The notes below the pieces were generated by a model. That model saw nothing but the letters and a program-made list of their open reading frames with translations, did no database searches and had not been told where the DNA came from. Source: Clostridia bacterium (lineage in GTDB: Bacteria > Bacillota > Clostridia > Oscillospirales > Acutalibacteraceae). Taken from it: a stretch of 33,493 bases of DNA. Positions 1 through 6,762 of this stretch are shown here, piece after piece. A program made the position numbers and the translations under genes. Location of the stretch: NCBI GenBank assembly GCA_024404115.1, contig JAKSQM010000017.1, positions 1-33,493 on the forward strand. Direction: 5' to 3'. How positions within the stretch are numbered: position 1 is the first letter of the stretch; each line of letters begins with the position of its first letter.

Positions 1-452
1 TTCTCTTCGTTGCAGGTGTAGAAAACGGGCTTGCCGCCTGCGATATATGTTGAGTTTGACCACAGAGAGTAGCTGGGTGAGGGCATAAGCACTTCATCGC
101 CCTTGTTAAGAAGAGCTAAAAGAGCCATGAGAACAAGCTCACTAACGCCGTTGCCGATGTAAATATCGTCAGGTGTAATATTCTGAACACCCTTGCTCTT
201 GTGATAATTGCAGATAGATTCACGAGCGTCGGGCATACCTTTAAGGTCGCAGTAAGCAACAGCTCTGTCAGCATTGTTAAGCAGAGCAGTCTTAACACTG
301 TCGGGCATACCGAAGCCGAAAGTAGCGGGGTTGCCTGTGTTAAGGCGAAGAACCTTTATGCCTTCTTTGAGCATTCTCTGGCTCTCAATGTAGAGAGGGC
401 CTCTGATGTCAGAATGAACGGGCATTAAGTTTTCAGATCTTGTGATGTTCAT
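1..452 (-). CDS. AlaA-like PLP-dependent aminotransferase, 3' part outside window
   Basis: This is the first 150 or so residues of a class I/II (fold type I) aminotransferase; the gene runs off the left edge, so the PLP lysine is not visible. The N-terminus carries the pattern typical of AlaA/YfbQ-type alanine (glutamate-pyruvate) aminotransferases: SDIRGPLYIESQRMLKEG, then LNTGNPATFGF, then IGNGVSELVLMAL and PSPSYSLW, the last two forming the cofactor and substrate loops. Such enzymes move the amino group between alanine or a related amino acid and 2-oxoglutarate in the cytoplasm. The start is ATG at 452, preceded by a GGAG-type site (about 459-468). It is transcribed alone from a minus-strand promoter about 50-75 bases upstream. 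Family placement is by recalled sequence similarity; the exact substrate is uncertain. Confidence 0.82.
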   Translation of the reverse strand, partial: MNITRSENLMPVHSDIRGPLYIESQRMLKEGIKVLRLNTGNPATFGFGMPDSVKTALLNNADRAVAYCDLKGMPDARESICNYHKSKGVQNITPDDIYIGNGVSELVLMALLALLNKGDEVLMPSPSYSLWSNSTYIAGGKPVFYTCNEE

Positions 453-497
453 TTGAAACACTCCTTGCAAATAGTGATAAAAAATATTACGCCTAAC

Positions 498-526
498 AAT
501 ATATCATCTTTAGCACAGTAAATCAA
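498..526 (-). promoter_or_regulatory. Predicted promoter of the aminotransferase gene
   Basis: On the minus strand TTGATT and TATATT are separated by 17 bases, 46 bases before the ATG at 452. The match to the sigma-A consensus is good but not perfect. Confidence 0.5.
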
Positions 527-560
527 GAAAAAGTTGAAGATTTTTTTAAAAAACTAAACA

Positions 561-590
561 AAACAAAAAAGCTCAGGCTTTCACCTGAGC
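561..590 (-). terminator. Intrinsic terminator after tRNA-Gln
   Basis: A 7-bp stem GCTCAGG/CCTGAGC with a 6-base loop (571-590) is followed on the minus strand by a T-rich tract. It lies directly downstream of the tRNA CCA end, so the tRNA is probably its own unit and does not read into the aminotransferase gene. Confidence 0.75.
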
Positions 591-591
591 T

Positions 592-665
592 TGGCAGCGG
601 ATCCAGGATTCGAACCCAGACAAACAGAGTCAGAGTCTGCTGTGCTACCATTACACAAATCCGCT
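592..665 (-). tRNA. tRNA-Gln (anticodon CTG)
   Basis: The minus strand folds as a complete cloverleaf. The acceptor stem is AGCGGAT/ATCCGCT with discriminator G and an encoded CCA (592-594). The anticodon stem GCAGA/TCTGT encloses the loop CTCTGAC, giving anticodon CTG, which reads CAG (Gln). The T arm has the usual GGTTCGAATCC. A terminator follows immediately. Confidence 0.93.
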
Positions 666-784
666 TCGCAATTGCAAGAGTTATTCTACCACAAAAAATC
701 AAAAAGTCAATAGCAAAATGTAAATTTTTTTAATTTTTTTCAAATTTTTTTATTTTCTTCCAAATGTCAGCTATTTGCACAGTG

Positions 785-819
785 AAAAACAGCTCCCTTT
801 ACGCAAGAGAGCTGTTTTT
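785..819 (-). terminator. Intrinsic terminator of the first GH16 gene
   Basis: An 11-bp inverted repeat AAAAACAGCTC/GAGCTGTTTTT surrounds a 13-base loop, just past the stop of the GH16 gene at 829. Because the stem ends in A/T runs it could work on both strands, also shielding the tRNA gene. Confidence 0.7.
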
Positions 820-828
820 AATAACACA

Positions 829-1740
829 TTATTTTCTATAAATTGACACGGAATCAATTAGATACTGGGTTTTGTAATCGTGGTCAAATGGGATTTCATC
901 GGGAACACAGAGGGAGATTAAAAGCTGCTCCTCTGCGTGGGAAACGGCTGTGGATGTGCGTGCAGTTTCAACGCCGTTTACATAGAAAACATACTCGTCC
1001 TCTGTCCAGAGAAGTCCGTAGGTATTATATGTATTATAAATATCGTTGGCAGAGTATGTGCCAAGACCAACCTTGTCGATATTTTCAACATCGTCATCGC
1101 CGCCGTTATACCATACTGTCTGAGTTACGCAATTCTGATTTTTCTTTAAGTGGTAGTTGTTTGCGCCCATTGCTTCAAAAATATCAATTTCTGCTCCGCC
1201 AACTCCGCCTGCGGATTTTTCGTGGTCATATGAATTGTGGGATTGCATCCAGAATGCACTCCAGAAGCCTTTGCCAGTGTTGCACTTACATTTGATTTCA
1301 AAATATCCGCCGTAGGTCTGCCATTCTTTTAATGCAACCTCTGCTGAGTACCAGCCCTCGCCCAGCACTCCGTCTGTGAGATACTCTGCGGTGATAACCA
1401 GATTGCCGTTTTCAACCTTGACCTGACTTGGTGCGGCAAAACCGCTTCTTTCGGGATACGTGCCTCTCACCTGCCACAAATCCTCATTAAGGCTGTCCCC
1501 GTCAAAGTCGTCATAAACTACTCTTGTGTAGCCTGTGAGGTCGATTTTTTCGCCCATAGGCGGCTGCGGAGTTTTAAAAATTGCCGCTGTGAAAAGCTCA
1601 ACTGCCGCAAGCAATGAGGCTAAAATTCGTTTTGGTGCAAGACCGTCTGCAAAGAAATTCTTTAAGAGAAGCAAAAGATTATCAAAGGCATGACGCTGAT
1701 AAAAAGGCCAGCCAAATAAATCATACATTTTCTCTAACAT
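829..1740 (-). CDS. GH16 family beta-glucanase-like glycoside hydrolase (paralogue 1)
   Basis: The protein has 303 residues. A GH16 retaining endo-beta-glucanase domain (laminarinase/lichenase-like) covers roughly residues 70-303. The catalytic signature reads AEIDIFEA: nucleophile Glu184, assisting Asp186 and acid/base Glu189 are all intact. Aromatic-rich strands typical of the jelly roll are present (GGYFEIKCK, FWSAFWMQ, YGLLWTEDEYVFYVNG). The first 60 residues are odd: instead of a plain signal peptide there is a hydrophobic helix-rich stretch (residues 20-30) and a second hydrophobic segment preceded by KR (residues 38-55). The same pattern occurs in the sister gene at 3670. Export or membrane anchoring by this region is inference. 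It is probably monocistronic, with start ATG after GAAAGGATG and its own promoter and terminator. The linkage cleaved (beta-1,3, beta-1,4 or other) cannot be told. Confidence 0.85.
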   Translation of the reverse strand: MLEKMYDLFGWPFYQRHAFDNLLLLLKNFFADGLAPKRILASLLAAVELFTAAIFKTPQPPMGEKIDLTGYTRVVYDDFDGDSLNEDLWQVRGTYPERSGFAAPSQVKVENGNLVITAEYLTDGVLGEGWYSAEVALKEWQTYGGYFEIKCKCNTGKGFWSAFWMQSHNSYDHEKSAGGVGGAEIDIFEAMGANNYHLKKNQNCVTQTVWYNGGDDDVENIDKVGLGTYSANDIYNTYNTYGLLWTEDEYVFYVNGVETARTSTAVSHAEEQLLISLCVPDEIPFDHDYKTQYLIDSVSIYRK

Positions 1741-1770
1741 AAAATCATCCTTTCAATAATATATGTTTTT

Positions 1771-1798
1771 ATTTTAACAGATGAACGGATTTTGTCAA
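1771..1798 (-). promoter_or_regulatory. Predicted promoter of GH16 paralogue 1
   Basis: Minus strand TTGACA, 16-base spacer, TAAAAT, about 30 bases before the start codon at 1740. Confidence 0.55.
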
Positions 1799-1837
1799 TG
1801 GTATTGTAAAAAACAGCCAAACAACACAAACCATTTA

Positions 1838-1867
1838 TTGACAAGAGATTTATTCATATGATATAAT
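1838..1867 (+). promoter_or_regulatory. Predicted promoter of the sugar transferase gene
   Basis: Perfect hexamers TTGACA and TATAAT with an 18-base spacer, 64 bases before the ATG at 1932. Confidence 0.65.
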
Positions 1868-1931
1868 CGCTTGGATAGAATAAATCTGAGGGATTGCGCT
1901 GTGCAATCTGTATCTGCACGAGGTGTAGCAA

Positions 1932-2495
1932 ATGAGTTTTATTAAAAGAGCTTTTGATGTTATTTTCAGCTTTATTGTGCTGATTATTTTGCTGATTCCT
2001 TTTGGAATTATCAGCCTTGTTTCAATTGTTGTGCAGGGCAAGCCTGTTTTTATTTCACAGGAACGCTACGGCAAAGACGGCAAGGTTTTTAACATCTATA
2101 AATTCAGAACAATGAAAAAAGATTCGCCTGTTATGGCATCTAACGATATTGATGATGTTTACATCACAACATGGGGCAAAATTCTCAGAAAGACAAGCGT
2201 TGACGAGCTTCCTCAGCTTCTTAACGTGCTTAAAGGCGATATGAGCCTTATAGGTCCCCGCCCGCTGATTCTTGCAGAGGACGAAATCCATAAGCTGAGA
2301 AAAGAAAACGGCATTTACAAAGTCCGCCCCGGCATCACAGGTTGGGCGCAGATTAACGGCAGAGATGATGTTTCAATCCCCGAAAAGGTGAAGCTTGACA
2401 AGTTTTATGTTGATAATTTTTCAATCGGATTTGACATCAAAATCTTTTTCAAATCAATTGTATCTGTGCTGATGGCAAAGGACATAAAAAAATAA
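1932..2495 (+). CDS. Small phosphoglycosyl transferase (bacterial sugar transferase, PglC/WcaJ C-domain type)
   Basis: At 187 residues this matches the minimal monotopic phosphoglycosyl transferases, which move a sugar-1-phosphate from a UDP-sugar to undecaprenyl phosphate and so start lipid-linked glycan assembly at the inner membrane face. Residues 1-34 are a basic start (FIKRAFDV) plus one hydrophobic re-entrant helix. Then come KVFNIYKFRTM, the catalytic Asp-Glu pair in SVDELPQL, and the conserved GDMSLIGPRPL and RPGITGWAQINGR blocks. A GAGGTG ribosome binding site precedes the ATG. The gene has its own promoter and terminator. No glycosyltransferase cluster follows it, so which glycan it primes (exopolysaccharide, capsule or glycoprotein) is unknown. 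Sugar specificity cannot be assigned. Confidence 0.9.
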   Translation: MSFIKRAFDVIFSFIVLIILLIPFGIISLVSIVVQGKPVFISQERYGKDGKVFNIYKFRTMKKDSPVMASNDIDDVYITTWGKILRKTSVDELPQLLNVLKGDMSLIGPRPLILAEDEIHKLRKENGIYKVRPGITGWAQINGRDDVSIPEKVKLDKFYVDNFSIGFDIKIFFKSIVSVLMAKDIKK

Positions 2496-2500
2496 TGTTG

Positions 2501-2526
2501 AAGGAGGCTGCAAAGTCTCCTTTTTT
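2501..2526 (+). terminator. Intrinsic terminator after the sugar transferase gene
   Basis: The stem GGAGGCT/AGTCTCC (one G-U pair) has a GCAA tetraloop and is followed by six T residues, 5 bases after the stop codon. Confidence 0.8.
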
Positions 2527-2528
2527 GC

Positions 2529-2577
2529 TTGTTTTAAGACACTTTTTATGCTATATTTTACTTGTAACAGCGTTACA
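2529..2577 (+). promoter_or_regulatory. Predicted promoter with a palindromic operator for the oxidoreductase-GH16-Vat unit
   Basis: TTGTTT, 17 bases, then TATATT at 2552-2557 is the best promoter fit. Six bases downstream, at 2563-2577, is a perfect inverted repeat TGTAAC-AGC-GTTACA, where a repressor would block initiation. The operator role is inference from position and symmetry; no known regulator is assigned. Confidence 0.5.
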
Positions 2578-2599
2578 CAAATTTGAGAGGAGAGTTATT

Positions 2600-3655
2600 A
2601 TGCTCAGAGTAGGAATTATAGGAAACGGCGGCATTGCAAACTGCCACGCTATGGGATACAAAGAACTTGCAGACAGAGTTGAGATTGTTGCATGCTGTGA
2701 TATTGACGGCAAAAAGGCAGAGGCTTTTGCTGAAAAGCACAATATCCCTGCATATTACACCGATTGCAGAGATATGCTCAAAAACGAAGAAATTGACCTT
2801 GTAAGCGTTTGCACATGGAACTCTGCCCATGCAGAATGTACCATTGAGGCTCTTAACGCAGGGTGCAACGTTATCTGCGAGAAGCCAATGGCTATGAATG
2901 CAGAAGAAGCTGAGGAAATGAAAGCTGCCGCAGAGAAAAACGGCAAGCTTCTTATGGTTGGTTTTGTAAGACGACACGGTGATGATGCAAGGGATGCAAA
3001 AGACCTTGTTGAAAACGGCGATTTAGGCGAGGTTTACTACGCAAAGGCTACATATCTTCGCCGCTGCGGATGCCCCGGTGGCTGGTTTGGCGATAAATCA
3101 CGCTCAGGCGGCGGTCCTTTAATCGACCTTGGTGTTCACGTTATCGACCTTACAAGATACATTATGGGCGGTGCACTTCCTGTTTCTGTATTTGGCTTCA
3201 CAAGCAACAAGATTGGTGCAAGAGATCACATCAGAACATCTGGCTGGACATCTGAAACAGTTGTTGAAAAGCCGATTTTCAATGTTGAGGATATTGCAAC
3301 CGCTATGATTAAATTTGACAACGGCGCAGTGCTTCAGGTTGAAACAAGCTTCAATCTTAACATCAAAAACGGTCAGGGCGATGTTGAAATTTTTGGCAGT
3401 AAAGCTGGTCTTACCCTTGACCCATTTGAGCTTCACACAGAGTATGCAGGATGCCTTGCTGACATTGACATCAAAGGCTCTCACATCTTTGATTTTAACA
3501 GGGATTTCTGCCGTGAAATCAAAAACTTTGTTGATGCCTGCGAGGGCAAAGCAGAGTGCAAGGCTACAGCAGAGGATGGCGTTATCCTTATGAAGGTTAT
3601 TGACGCAGTTTATAAATCAGCTGAAACAGGCAAATCTGTTGACATTGAATATTGA
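2600..3655 (+). CDS. Gfo/Idh/MocA family NAD(P)-dependent oxidoreductase
   Basis: The product has 351 residues. The N-terminal Rossmann fold opens with GIIGNGGIANC (residues 5-15), an acidic residue after the second strand (CCDID) suggests NAD preference, and the family motif CEKPM places the catalytic lysine at Lys95. The C-terminal alpha/beta substrate domain contains GGGPLIDLGVHVIDL with the usual Asp176/His180 pair. Members oxidise or reduce the hydroxyls of sugars, cyclitols or sugar nucleotides. The start is ATG at 2600 after GAGAGGAGAG; an in-frame upstream extension from 2495 would cross the terminator and has no ribosome site. GH16 follows 14 bases later, so the enzyme may act on a product of that hydrolase, which is inference. 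Substrate unknown. Confidence 0.88.
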   Translation: MLRVGIIGNGGIANCHAMGYKELADRVEIVACCDIDGKKAEAFAEKHNIPAYYTDCRDMLKNEEIDLVSVCTWNSAHAECTIEALNAGCNVICEKPMAMNAEEAEEMKAAAEKNGKLLMVGFVRRHGDDARDAKDLVENGDLGEVYYAKATYLRRCGCPGGWFGDKSRSGGGPLIDLGVHVIDLTRYIMGGALPVSVFGFTSNKIGARDHIRTSGWTSETVVEKPIFNVEDIATAMIKFDNGAVLQVETSFNLNIKNGQGDVEIFGSKAGLTLDPFELHTEYAGCLADIDIKGSHIFDFNRDFCREIKNFVDACEGKAECKATAEDGVILMKVIDAVYKSAETGKSVDIEY

Positions 3656-3669
3656 TAGGAGAAATAAAA

Positions 3670-4584
3670 ATGAATATTGCTGAAATTTTACACCTTGCAT
3701 ACCGTCAGGAGCTTGCATTCTATAAAATCGGCGACCTTTTTAAAGGTCTTTTCACAAGCGGATTCTCTATTAAAAGATTTTTTGCAGGCATTCTTGCAAT
3801 TATCGAATGTTTTGGCTGTGTTATTTTTGACAAGCCTGTTACACCAGATGGCCCCGCACTTGATTTAAGCGGTTATGAGCTTGTGCTTGAGGATGAATTT
3901 GAGGGCACAGAGCTTAACACAGATATTTGGGAGCAGAGATGCGCAGGCGCAAGAAGAAGCGGCTTCAACGGTGCAAGCCAGTCCAAGGTTTTTGACGGCG
4001 CACTTCACCTTATGGGCGAATATCTTGAGGACGGTCAGTACGGCGCAGGCTGGTATGGCGCAATGATTGCTCTTAAAGAGCATTACTGCAAGGGCTATTT
4101 TGAAATCAGATGCAAGTGCAGCGACAGTGATGATTTCTGGAGCGCATTCTGGATTCAAGCTCTCGGCAATCCCTATGACCACTACCTTTCACAGGGCGGT
4201 ATCAACGGCTGTGAAATCGATATTTTTGAGGCTATGTCTGCTGACGCTCTGCTTAAAAAGAACAGAGAAGCCGTTTCAAGCACAATCCACTGCAACGGCT
4301 GGGACGATGACATTGAGAATATCGACTCAAGATGCCTTGGCGAATTTAAGGTAAAGAACCTTTACACAGAGTTCAACACATTCGGTCTTAAATGGACAGA
4401 TGATGAATACATTTTCTACATCAACGGCGTTGAAAGCGCAAGAAGCTCATTCGGCAACGGCGTTTGCGAAGTTCCCGAGCAGGTTATTCTTTCACTTGAA
4501 ATCCCCGATGCAGGCATCACAAAAGATAAGGATTATAAGACAGATTTTGTAGTTGACTACATCAAGGTTTATCAGACAAAATAA
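3670..4584 (+). CDS. GH16 family beta-glucanase-like glycoside hydrolase (paralogue 2)
   Basis: The product has 304 residues and is a close sister of the gene at 829-1740. The active-site motif is CEIDIFEA with Glu182, Asp184 and Glu187. The sandwich strands match one by one (KGYFEIRCKC, FWSAFWIQ, FGLKWTDDEYIFYINGVESAR), as does the C-terminal YKTDFVVDYIKVYQ. The N-terminal 55 residues again hold two hydrophobic amphipathic stretches with an internal KR, in place of a standard signal peptide. The start is ATG at 3670 preceded by AGGAG. It is co-transcribed with the upstream Gfo/Idh/MocA gene and probably the downstream Vat-like gene, with no terminator between them. Beta-glucan cleavage is expected; specificity is unknown. 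Confidence 0.87.
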   Translation: MNIAEILHLAYRQELAFYKIGDLFKGLFTSGFSIKRFFAGILAIIECFGCVIFDKPVTPDGPALDLSGYELVLEDEFEGTELNTDIWEQRCAGARRSGFNGASQSKVFDGALHLMGEYLEDGQYGAGWYGAMIALKEHYCKGYFEIRCKCSDSDDFWSAFWIQALGNPYDHYLSQGGINGCEIDIFEAMSADALLKKNREAVSSTIHCNGWDDDIENIDSRCLGEFKVKNLYTEFNTFGLKWTDDEYIFYINGVESARSSFGNGVCEVPEQVILSLEIPDAGITKDKDYKTDFVVDYIKVYQTK

Positions 4585-4626
4585 GTTTTGGATGCAGATA
4601 AATCAGAATTTGTAGGAGGATGTGAT

Positions 4627-5268
4627 ATGAAAAATGGGGTAAAGCCAAATCCAAATTCAATTCATCCTATTGCGGGATATAACAATGAGATATATGTGAA
4701 ACCAACAATCACGAACCCTAATATTATTGTTGGTGACTTTACTTATATTGCTGACTCGGAATTTGAAAGTCATGTGACGAATTTCTATCCGTGGAGCAGG
4801 GATAAACTGATCATTGGCAAATTCTGTCAGATTGCTGCCGGAGTTGAGTTTATGATGAATGATGCCAACCATCAGATGAGTGCGGTATCGACATTCCCGT
4901 TCTATACTCTCGAAGGCTGGGATATGGAAGCACCGGTATCATCAGATATGCCGTATAAAGGAGATACCGTCATTGGAAACGATGTATGGATTGGACAGGA
5001 TGCAGTAATCCTTCCCGGAGTTCTTATCGGCGACGGAGCGATTATTGGGGCCAATAGTGTTGTAGGCAGCAATGTTGAATCTTACTCAATCGTTGCAGGA
5101 AATCCCGCCAAAGAAATAAGGAAGCGCTTTGATGGTGAACTGATTGACCTTTTGGAAAAATTCAAATGGTGGGATATGGATATTGATACGATCAATAGTT
5201 TGATTCCGATATTGACAAGCAGCGACCTTGAAACTGTTAAGGCGGAACTGAAAAAAAGAGTAGATTGA
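4627..5268 (+). CDS. Vat-like xenobiotic O-acetyltransferase (left-handed beta-helix)
   Basis: The 213-residue protein follows the plan of the Vat/XAT hexapeptide acetyltransferases, which use acetyl-CoA to acetylate a hydroxyl of streptogramin A or, in chromosomal relatives, unknown substrates. Visible family features: PNPNSIHPIAG near the start, KLIIGKFCQIAAGVEFMMNDANHQM with the likely catalytic His82 (same position as in VatD), the hexapeptide coils GDTVIGNDVWIGQDAVILPG and IGDGAIIGANSVV, then AGNPAKEIRKRF and a C-terminal helical tail with KWWDMDID. The start is the ATG at 4627, 6 bases after AGGAGGA. Glycine codons are often GGA or GGG and ACG/GCG are used, unlike the GGC/GGT-rich neighbours, which hints at transfer. 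Acetylation of an antibiotic is plausible but not shown. Confidence 0.82.
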   Translation: MKNGVKPNPNSIHPIAGYNNEIYVKPTITNPNIIVGDFTYIADSEFESHVTNFYPWSRDKLIIGKFCQIAAGVEFMMNDANHQMSAVSTFPFYTLEGWDMEAPVSSDMPYKGDTVIGNDVWIGQDAVILPGVLIGDGAIIGANSVVGSNVESYSIVAGNPAKEIRKRFDGELIDLLEKFKWWDMDIDTINSLIPILTSSDLETVKAELKKRVD

Positions 5269-5290
5269 CAAATCCCAGTTTGTAAATCTA

Positions 5291-5330
5291 AAAACTCGCC
5301 GAAGAGTTAATTTCTTTTTGGCGGGTTTTA
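5291..5330 (+). terminator. Intrinsic terminator after the Vat-like gene
   Basis: A 10-bp stem AAAACTCGCC/GGCGGGTTTT with one G-U pair and a 19-base loop lies 22 bases after the stop codon. Confidence 0.7.
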
Positions 5331-5435
5331 CTGTGTGAAAATATCCTTATTTCGGGACAAATATATGCAACATAAGACAAGAATATCTTTCATCTTTCTG
5401 TTACGATTTTATCAGTGAAAGAAAGGAGCAAGGTT

Positions 5436-6680
5436 ATGGAATGGATAACTTGTTTGAGGAAAACGCTGGAATATATTGAAAAAAATCTCACAGAAAAGAT
5501 TGATATTGAAGAAATTTCACGAAAGGTTTTTGTTTCTCAATATTATCTGCAAAAGGGATTTCAGATGATTACAGGCTATTCTATGGGTGAATACATCCGC
5601 TGCCGCAGGCTTTTTGAAGCCGCTAAGGAGCTTTGCTCATCTAATGAAAAAGTCATTGATGTGGCTCTTCGCTACGGATATGAAACACCCGAAAGCTTTT
5701 CAAAGGCATTCACAAGGTTTCACGGTGCCTCCCCTGCTGTTGTGAGGAAAAATCCTGCACTTATACGCACCTTTCTGCCACTGAACATCAAAATTGAAAT
5801 AACTGGAGGAAATAAAATGGATTATGTTATCTCACCCATGTGGGGCTTCAAGGTTATCGGCTTTGAGAGAATATTTGATTATGAAACAGCCATGGATGAA
5901 ATCCCAAAGTTTTGGGATGAAATATGCGAAGAATACTGCAATCACACAATCTATGCAGGTCTTGCGCCCTCACGCCCCGAAGAAAGGGCGATTATTGACA
6001 ACTGCATTGGTGAATACGGCGTGTGCATTGACGATGTGGGCGATGGAAAGTTTCGCTACATCATTGCAGGCAAATACACTGGCGGTGAAGTGCCTGCAAG
6101 CATGACCGTTTTTGAAATTCCGCAGGGTGAATGGGCAAAATTTAACGGCACAGGCGCTGCGGTTAAGACAATTCAAAGCTTAACCAAAAGAGTGTTTAAA
6201 GAATGGCTCCCAGGGAATCCCGATTTTGAAATGGCAGGCTATTACAATATTGAGTGGTATTCCTGTGATGGATATAAGGATGACGAAAATTATCAGTGCG
6301 GCGTGTGGGTACCTGTTAAAAGATACAAAGATGAAGCGGAGAAGCGTTGGGGCAGCAGTGAGGAATTTAAAGAAAGTGAAAAGAAAACCTCTCAGCGCAC
6401 AAACAGCGAAAACACGCAGGTGAACGCTGGGCTTATGGAGATTTTTGCCCGCTTTGGCAAAATAAAAAATGAAGCTCCCGAAAGCGAAAATGCACAGGCA
6501 CTTGTGGCGGAGCTCCAGAAATATATTACAGATAATTTTTATAAGTGCAATAAAGAGATTCTGGCAGGTCTTGGGCAGATGTATGTTGGCGACCCGAGAT
6601 TTAAGGCGAACATCGACAGAATGGGCGGTGATGGCACGGCAGAGTTTACGTCAAGTGCCATTGAAATTTATTGCAGATAA
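5436..6680 (+). CDS. AraC-family regulator fused to GyrI-like and TipAS-like ligand-binding domains
   Basis: Three domains are visible in 414 residues. Residues 1-105 are an AraC/XylS DNA-binding pair of helix-turn-helices (IEEISRKVFVSQYYLQKGFQ and IDVALRYGYETPESFSKAFTRFHG). Residues 128-298 are a GyrI-like/effector-binding domain (GFKVIGFERIF, MTVFEIPQGEWAKFNGTG, VWVPVKR). Residues 300-414 resemble the TipA antibiotic-recognition domain TipAS: KRWGSSEEFKESEK, FYKCNKEILAGLGQMYVGDPRFK. AraC-GyrI proteins such as SoxS/Rob relatives sense drugs; TipAS binds thiopeptides in MerR-type TipA. Two drug-binding modules on one AraC reader is unusual. ATG at 5436 is chosen because AAGGAG lies 7 bases before it; a GTG at 5415 lacks a site. 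The neighbouring Vat-like gene is an obvious candidate target. Confidence 0.8.
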   Translation: MEWITCLRKTLEYIEKNLTEKIDIEEISRKVFVSQYYLQKGFQMITGYSMGEYIRCRRLFEAAKELCSSNEKVIDVALRYGYETPESFSKAFTRFHGASPAVVRKNPALIRTFLPLNIKIEITGGNKMDYVISPMWGFKVIGFERIFDYETAMDEIPKFWDEICEEYCNHTIYAGLAPSRPEERAIIDNCIGEYGVCIDDVGDGKFRYIIAGKYTGGEVPASMTVFEIPQGEWAKFNGTGAAVKTIQSLTKRVFKEWLPGNPDFEMAGYYNIEWYSCDGYKDDENYQCGVWVPVKRYKDEAEKRWGSSEEFKESEKKTSQRTNSENTQVNAGLMEIFARFGKIKNEAPESENAQALVAELQKYITDNFYKCNKEILAGLGQMYVGDPRFKANIDRMGGDGTAEFTSSAIEIYCR

Positions 6681-6694
6681 TCGCTTCAAAAAAT

Positions 6695-6730
6695 AAAAGC
6701 TATGGGAACGCAAATTCTCATAGCTTTTTG
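6695..6730. terminator. Bidirectional intrinsic terminator
   Basis: The stem AAAAGCTATGGGAA/TTCTCATAGCTTTT, one internal G-U/mismatch, has a CGCAAA loop. T tracts occur on both strands, so it can end the AraC-type gene from the left and the polA-hexomutase operon from the right. Confidence 0.75.
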
Positions 6731-6762
6731 TTATGCGTAAAGCGGTGATACGCAGAGATTTT

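Noticed and set aside
843-1295. 150-codon plus-strand frame opposite GH16 paralogue 1
   Set aside because: Arg/Cys-rich shadow of the GH16 coding strand with no ribosome site or homology pattern.
2495-2599. N-terminal extension of the Gfo/Idh/MocA protein
   Set aside because: It would translate the intrinsic terminator and promoter region; the Rossmann fold starts exactly at ATG 2600, which has its own ribosome site.
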